A DNA stretch of 64,000 nucleotides. Origin: Paraburkholderia saeva (GTDB taxonomy: Bacteria > Pseudomonadota > Gammaproteobacteria > Burkholderiales > Burkholderiaceae). Of the stretch, positions 60,004 to 64,000 are shown piece by piece. The notes below the pieces were generated by a model that was not told where the DNA came from, made no database searches, and saw nothing but the letters and a program-made list of their open reading frames with translations. A program made the translations under genes and the position numbers. The stretch is from NCBI RefSeq assembly GCF_907164555.1, contig NZ_CAJQZC010000012.1, positions 62,001-126,000 on the forward strand, given 5' to 3'. The first letter of the stretch is position 1; every line of letters begins with the position of its first letter.

Positions 60004-60930
60004 GTGGCAATAGAAGGGACGCGCGGCAAGGTTGCCGTGATGGGCAGCCTGAACATGGATCTCGTCGCGCGCGCACCGCGTCTGCCGCGCCCCGGCGAAA
60101 CACTCGCCGGACACGCCTTCGCGCAGGTCGCGGGCGGCAAGGGCGGCAATCAGGCCGTCGCCGCGGCGCGGCTCGGCGCGCAGGTGGCGATGATCGGCTG
60201 TGTCGGCGCCGACGCGAACGGCGCGCAGCTGCGCGCCGGCCTCGAAGCCGAAGGCATCGACTGCGCGGCGCTCGAAACCAGCGATTCCACATCCACCGGC
60301 GTCGCGCTCATCATCGTCGACGACGGCAGCCAGAACGCGATCGTGATCGTGGCCGGCAGCAACGGCGAAGTCACGCCCGCCAGCATCGCGCGTCACGAAG
60401 CGGCGCTCGCGGCGGCGGACGTCGTCGTATGCCAGCTGGAAACGCCTCCGGAGACGGTCAAGGCGGCGCTCGCGACAGCGCGGCGCATGGGCAAGACCGT
60501 CATCCTGAATCCGGCGCCGGCGGTCGGTCCGCTGCCGTCCGACTGGCTTCCGCTCATCGATTACCTGATTCCGAACGAACTCGAAGCTGCGACCCTGACC
60601 GGCCTGCCGGTCGGCACGCCCGAGGAAGCCGCCGTGGCCGCGGCGGCATTGCGCAAGGCCGGCGCGCGCAACGTGCTGGTGACACTGGGTGCGCAGGGCG
60701 TGCACGTCGCGCTGGAAAGCGGTGAATCCGCCCATTACGCCGCACCGAAGGTGAAAGCCGTCGACACGACGGCGGCCGGGGACACGTTTATCGGCGGCCT
60801 CGCAGCACAGCTCGCCGCCAGTGCACCGGTCGATGAGGCGATCCGCTTCGCCCAGCAGGCAGCGGCGCTTTCGGTTACGCGCGAAGGCGCCCAGCCTTCG
60901 ATTCCGCATCGCGCGGAAGTGACGGCCTGA
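60004..60930 (+). CDS. rbsK: ribokinase
   Basis: 308 aa with a GTG start behind AAGGAGAAGGAT. PfkB-family kinase with the ribokinase N-terminal block 'VMGSLNMDLVARAPRLPRPGETLAGHAF', 'GGKGGNQAVAAARLGA' and the C-terminal signature 'DTTAAGDTFIGG' with the catalytic Asp at about residue 258. It makes ribose 5-phosphate from ribose and ATP in the cytosol. Last gene of the rbs cluster; a hairpin follows. Confidence 0.92.
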   Translation: MAIEGTRGKVAVMGSLNMDLVARAPRLPRPGETLAGHAFAQVAGGKGGNQAVAAARLGAQVAMIGCVGADANGAQLRAGLEAEGIDCAALETSDSTSTGVALIIVDDGSQNAIVIVAGSNGEVTPASIARHEAALAAADVVVCQLETPPETVKAALATARRMGKTVILNPAPAVGPLPSDWLPLIDYLIPNELEAATLTGLPVGTPEEAAVAAAALRKAGARNVLVTLGAQGVHVALESGESAHYAAPKVKAVDTTAAGDTFIGGLAAQLAASAPVDEAIRFAQQAAALSVTREGAQPSIPHRAEVTA

Positions 60931-60993
60931 CCCCATAATCAGGCCGCAGGTAATCCGGCGCATTAATCCTGGTATTTATCCTTGTATCCACGG

Positions 60994-61013
60994 ACGGCAT
61001 TTTTAAATGCCGT
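60994..61013 (+). terminator. hairpin after rbsK
   Basis: 9-bp arms ACGGCATTT / AAATGCCGT separated by TT, so the effective loop takes in some of the A-T pairs. It lies 64 nt past the stop in an AT-rich stretch. It probably ends the rbs transcript. Confidence 0.6.
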
Positions 61014-61016
61014 TCA

Positions 61017-61058
61017 GTTAATCGACGGTTAATCCATTGATTAATCGGGTGATTAACC
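61017..61058. promoter_or_regulatory. phased TTAATC array upstream of the chemoreceptor
   Basis: Four TTAA(T/C)C hexamers start at 61018, 61029, 61041 and 61053, that is every 11-12 bp. The outer pair GGTTAATC and GATTAACC form an inverted repeat (61027-61058). Further TTAATC copies occur at 60963 and 61113. The even spacing suggests proteins bound on one face of the helix, or an intrinsically bent segment. The target is probably the chemoreceptor gene at 61262. Confidence 0.5.
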
Positions 61059-61261
61059 AGTCAAAATCCAGCTGATGGGTATTTGTAATTTATCCCTGGG
61101 TACGCGGCTGTATTAATCAGACAATATAAAAACTTCAAGTCCTGATCAGGGGTGCCGTAAACAGGTTTAGAGCGCCGGTTCTACGCCGGAGCAAACGTGT
61201 GCGCGGCGACATTCGGCTTCTGCGCATGCCGGTTTTCATCCGATGGAATACGGGAAGAAGC

Positions 61262-63010
61262 ATGTTGAACAAGGGCATCACGATCAAAACGCGCATCGGT
61301 CTGACGATGGCGTTCCTCGCCGCACTGTTGATTGCAATTGGCGGGCTCGGTCTCTTTGGAATGAACGAGGCGAACGATGCATATCGGGGCACTTTCACCA
61401 ATGAAATGCCAAGTGCCGAGAGTATCGTCGCCGCCGAACTTTACGTCGCACGGGAGCGTCTCGCGCTCGACCGCTCCGCATTCCAGATCGGCACGCCGGA
61501 CGCGGTCGCAACACTCGAACGCGCCCGTCTGATGCGCTCGAAATCGGAAGCGGCATGGAAGCGGTACATGGACCTGCCGCGCGAGCCCGAAGAGGATCGC
61601 CTGACGCAGGACGTTGTCGCGAAGCGCGCAGCCGTCTATCAGATTGCGGACGCGTTCGCGGCAACCGTGACGGCTGGCGACCAGGGCAAGGTGCTCGAAC
61701 TGGCCAGGCAGCTACAGGCAGCGCATAGCGACCTGTCGACGGCGGACGAGGCGCTCAGCAAGTACCAGTTCGAACAGGCAAAGGACGGCTACGAAACCGC
61801 GCAATCGAACTACGCGACATTTCGCATCGTGACAGCGGTCGCAATCGTCGCCGGACTGCTGGCCGCGTTCTTTTCGTACATTACGCTGCGCGGCGCGATT
61901 GCCCGGCCGCTCAACGAAGCCATCGAGCACTTCGACGCGATCGCCACGGGCGATCTGCGTCGCCCGGTTGTGGTGCGTTCGCGGGACGAGATGGGGCAGT
62001 TGCTCGAAGGCGTCGGCCGGATGCAGCGCAGCCTGATTGAAACCGTGCGCTCGGTGCGCTCGGGCAGCGAATCGATTGCCACTGCGACGCGCCAGATCGC
62101 GGCTGGCAACATCGACCTGTCCTCGCGTACCGAAGAGCAGGCTTCGGCGCTGCAGGAAACCGCGTCGAGCATGGAAGAGCTGACCGGCACCGTGAAGCAG
62201 AACGCCGACAACGCCCGCCAGGCGAGCGCGCTGGCTGCCAACGCGTCGGAGATTGCGAACAAGGGTAGTGCAGTGGTTGGGCAGGTCGTCGGCACGATGG
62301 GCGACATCAACCAGAGTTCGGCGAAAATCGCGGACATCATCTCGATCATCGAAGGGATTGCGTTCCAGACCAACATTCTTGCGCTGAACGCGGCGGTCGA
62401 AGCGGCGCGTGCCGGCGAGGAAGGCCGCGGGTTCGCCGTCGTGGCAGGCGAAGTGCGCAGCCTCGCGCAACGCTCGTCGGCAGCGGCGAAGGAAATCAAG
62501 GAACTGATCGACACGTCCGTGGAGCGCGTGCAGTCGGGCTCGGCGCTCGTCGACGAAGCCGGCCGCACGATGACCGAGATCATCGGTGCAGTGCAGCGCG
62601 TGACCGACATCATGGGCGAAATCGCCGCCGCCTCGGAAGAGCAGAGCAGCGGCATCGACCAGGTCGCACGCGCCGTGACGCAGATGGACGAAGTGACGCA
62701 GCAGAACGCGGCGCTCGTCGAGGAAGCGGCTGCTGCAGCGCAATCGCTGGAAGACCAGGCGGGCAAGCTGCGCACGGCCGTCTCTGTGTTTCATCTGGAC
62801 GATGGTCCGGCTGACCCGACAACGGCGCCGGCACGCCGGCCGGTCGCGGCAACCGCGCCGACGCCAGCCCGCAAGGCTGCGCCGGTGGCCGCCGTACGGC
62901 CTGCAAGCGTCGCGCCAGAGAAGAGTGCCGCATTCGCAGCACCCGCCCCAACGCCGCGCGCGCCCGCGATGGCAGCGGCAGGCAGCGACAAGGACTGGGA
63001 AACCTTCTGA
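61262..63010 (+). CDS. methyl-accepting chemotaxis protein
   Basis: 582 aa. Helix 1 (about residues 11-33), a helical periplasmic domain of the four-helix-bundle type to about residue 190, helix 2, and a HAMP domain ('RGAIARPLNEAIEHFDAIATGDLRRPV'). The signalling hairpin follows, with its tip 'QTNILALNAAVEAARAGEEGRGFAVVA'. The C-terminus is a Pro/Ala-rich linker ending in the pentapeptide DWETF, a CheR/CheB docking tether. It senses an unknown small ligand and acts on CheA/CheW. It follows the ribose operon, so ribose/RbsB or a sugar is a possible signal, but that is a guess. Confidence 0.9.
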   Translation: MLNKGITIKTRIGLTMAFLAALLIAIGGLGLFGMNEANDAYRGTFTNEMPSAESIVAAELYVARERLALDRSAFQIGTPDAVATLERARLMRSKSEAAWKRYMDLPREPEEDRLTQDVVAKRAAVYQIADAFAATVTAGDQGKVLELARQLQAAHSDLSTADEALSKYQFEQAKDGYETAQSNYATFRIVTAVAIVAGLLAAFFSYITLRGAIARPLNEAIEHFDAIATGDLRRPVVVRSRDEMGQLLEGVGRMQRSLIETVRSVRSGSESIATATRQIAAGNIDLSSRTEEQASALQETASSMEELTGTVKQNADNARQASALAANASEIANKGSAVVGQVVGTMGDINQSSAKIADIISIIEGIAFQTNILALNAAVEAARAGEEGRGFAVVAGEVRSLAQRSSAAAKEIKELIDTSVERVQSGSALVDEAGRTMTEIIGAVQRVTDIMGEIAAASEEQSSGIDQVARAVTQMDEVTQQNAALVEEAAAAAQSLEDQAGKLRTAVSVFHLDDGPADPTTAPARRPVAATAPTPARKAAPVAAVRPASVAPEKSAAFAAPAPTPRAPAMAAAGSDKDWETF

Positions 63011-63081
63011 CGAACGCGGCGCCGCTGCCACATGGTGCTACATGGGGTGCTACGGCGGCGCAACAAACGGATCCCGTCGAG

Positions 63082-63124
63082 AGACCGTGGTGGCTGGCGT
63101 ATGTCGGCCACCACGGTCTTTTTT
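63082..63124 (+). terminator. strong terminator of the chemoreceptor gene
   Basis: Perfect 13-bp stem AGACCGTGGTGGC / GCCACCACGGTCT with a 12-nt loop, followed by a run of T residues. It lies 72 nt past the stop. Confidence 0.9.
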
Positions 63125-63301
63125 CGTCTTCAGAATAATGTCCTGACGCGGGATCGACGCGGTTCCGGTACATTGTCGGGCGCGAAGGTTGCTCGCGCGG
63201 CATGACATGGAAGGGTGGGCCCGTCGCGGGCGTCATGCCGCTTCGAAGCAGTGAACACGTCGACAACCATAATCAGGCACGAAAGCTGGAAGGGATCCGA
63301 C

Positions 63302-64000
63302 ATGACGCAATACGACCTCGTTACACGTCTCGTGGAAGCGCGCCAGCAGCATCGCGCGATCGATGGACTGTCGCCCGACAGCCTGCCTCCCGATGCGGCC
63401 AGCGCCTATGCGATCCAGCAGGCTGTCATCAGCGGACTGGGCACCACCACGGGCGGCTGGAAAATCGGCGCGAAGAGCCCCGGCGGGGCGGCCTCAGGCG
63501 CGCCGATTCCTGCAACGTGCATGATCGCGTCGCCCGCCAGCGTGGCGCACAGCGGGTTCTTTCACGTGCTGCTGGAGCTGGAGGTTGCGTTCTGCTTTGC
63601 CGAGCCAGTCGAGCCACGCAACGTGGCCTGGGCGCGCGACGAGGTGCTCGCGCGCGTGGGCGTCATGCTGCCCGCCATCGAGATCGTCGACAGCCGCTTT
63701 GCCGACTGGCCCGAGGTCGCGCCGCTCGCGCAGCTGGCCGACGCGCAGAACAACGGGGCGCTCATTACAGGGTCGCCGGTGCCCTACGCGGGGTTTGCGC
63801 GCACGTTCGACTTCGTTTCCCCAAAACTGGAACTGACCATCAACGGCAGGTCGCTCGTGCCCGAGTCGACTGGCAATCCGGCAGGGGACCCGCGCGAACT
63901 GCTCGTCTGGTTCGTTAACCATTGCGCCGCTATGGGTATCGCAATCGATCCTGAATGGACCATCACCACCGGCACGTACCTCGGTGCCCACCGCATCGAA
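63302..64000 (+). CDS. 2-keto-4-pentenoate hydratase family protein, partial (runs off the right edge)
   Basis: 233 codons are visible from the ATG at 63302. The protein reads 'MTQYDLVTRLVEARQQHRAI' and then shows the family's fold: 'TTTGGWKIGAKSPGGAASGAPIPA', 'LLELEVAFCFAEPV' (metal-binding Glu residues), 'LPAIEIVDSRFADWP', 'NNGALITGSP' and 'WTITTGTYLGAHRIE'. Family members hydrate 2-hydroxypenta-2,4-dienoate in aromatic catabolism or act on fumarylacetoacetate-like compounds. It is the first gene of whatever follows beyond the edge, so the pathway cannot be told. Confidence 0.85.
   Translation, partial: MTQYDLVTRLVEARQQHRAIDGLSPDSLPPDAASAYAIQQAVISGLGTTTGGWKIGAKSPGGAASGAPIPATCMIASPASVAHSGFFHVLLELEVAFCFAEPVEPRNVAWARDEVLARVGVMLPAIEIVDSRFADWPEVAPLAQLADAQNNGALITGSPVPYAGFARTFDFVSPKLELTINGRSLVPESTGNPAGDPRELLVWFVNHCAAMGIAIDPEWTITTGTYLGAHRIE

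Overview
This GC-rich window has the gene content, start-codon use and operator style of a beta-proteobacterium of the Burkholderiaceae, most like Paraburkholderia or Caballeronia. The evidence is a kguEKTD-ptxS operon, a Family 2A encapsulin cluster, many LysR regulators, a PGDYG-motif protein, a YeiH/LysR divergent pair and a large methyl-accepting chemotaxis protein ending in a CheR/CheB tether. I see no rRNA, tRNA, prophage, CRISPR array or intact insertion sequence. The assignment to a genus is inference.

Layout. 0-5 kb: a partial DUF2795 gene, a small secreted protein, a C45/phospholipase B-like hydrolase, a ClC channel and a glutathione transferase, all on the minus strand. 5.2-7.3 kb: a YeiH-type putative sulfate exporter, divergent from its LysR regulator. 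7.3-12.8 kb: a complete 2-ketogluconate operon (kguE, K, T, D) with its LacI-type repressor ptxS and two palindromic operators. 13.1-18.3 kb: a Family 2A encapsulin cluster (rhodanese, serine acetyltransferase, XRE regulator, shell protein, cargo cysteine desulfurase). 18.4-25.7 kb: a GntR-controlled operon with an APS-reductase-like flavoprotein, a ferredoxin, a sulfonate-type ABC transporter, a HEAT-repeat protein and a DUF971 protein. 25.7-28.4 kb: a convergent tauCBA-like taurine importer. 28.9-31.3 kb: an amino-acid ABC importer without its ATPase. From about 13 to 28 kb the genes mostly serve sulfur acquisition, mobilisation and storage.

31.5-41.8 kb: a DadA-type dehydrogenase behind a tandem glycine riboswitch, a ureohydrolase of the agmatinase/guanidinobutyrase family, a decayed gabT, LysR regulators, a half-length HAD protein, a type II NADH dehydrogenase, possible IS21-like debris and an aldehyde dehydrogenase. 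41.9-45.2 kb: an NCS1 permease and a GMC oxidoreductase, which with the aldehyde dehydrogenase suggest uptake and stepwise oxidation of an alcohol. 45.5-54.4 kb: housekeeping and accessory genes (YhfC-type membrane protease, Spy-like chaperone, LysR, an Lrp-type regulator with a saccharopine-dehydrogenase-like enzyme, an orphan cydX overlapping a P-loop kinase, lipoprotein, CorA, LysE). 54.7-60.9 kb: a ribose operon rbsBAC-rbsR-rbsK with a canonical palindromic operator. 61-64 kb: a chemoreceptor and a partial 2-keto-4-pentenoate hydratase running off the right edge.

The most interesting part is the pair of adjacent sulfur systems. The encapsulin cluster is a known but recently described type. 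Its two transcription units carry the same 12-bp sequence in opposite orientation. The neighbouring APS-reductase-like operon has a substrate-binding protein with an unusual C-terminal domain and two accessory proteins of unknown role.
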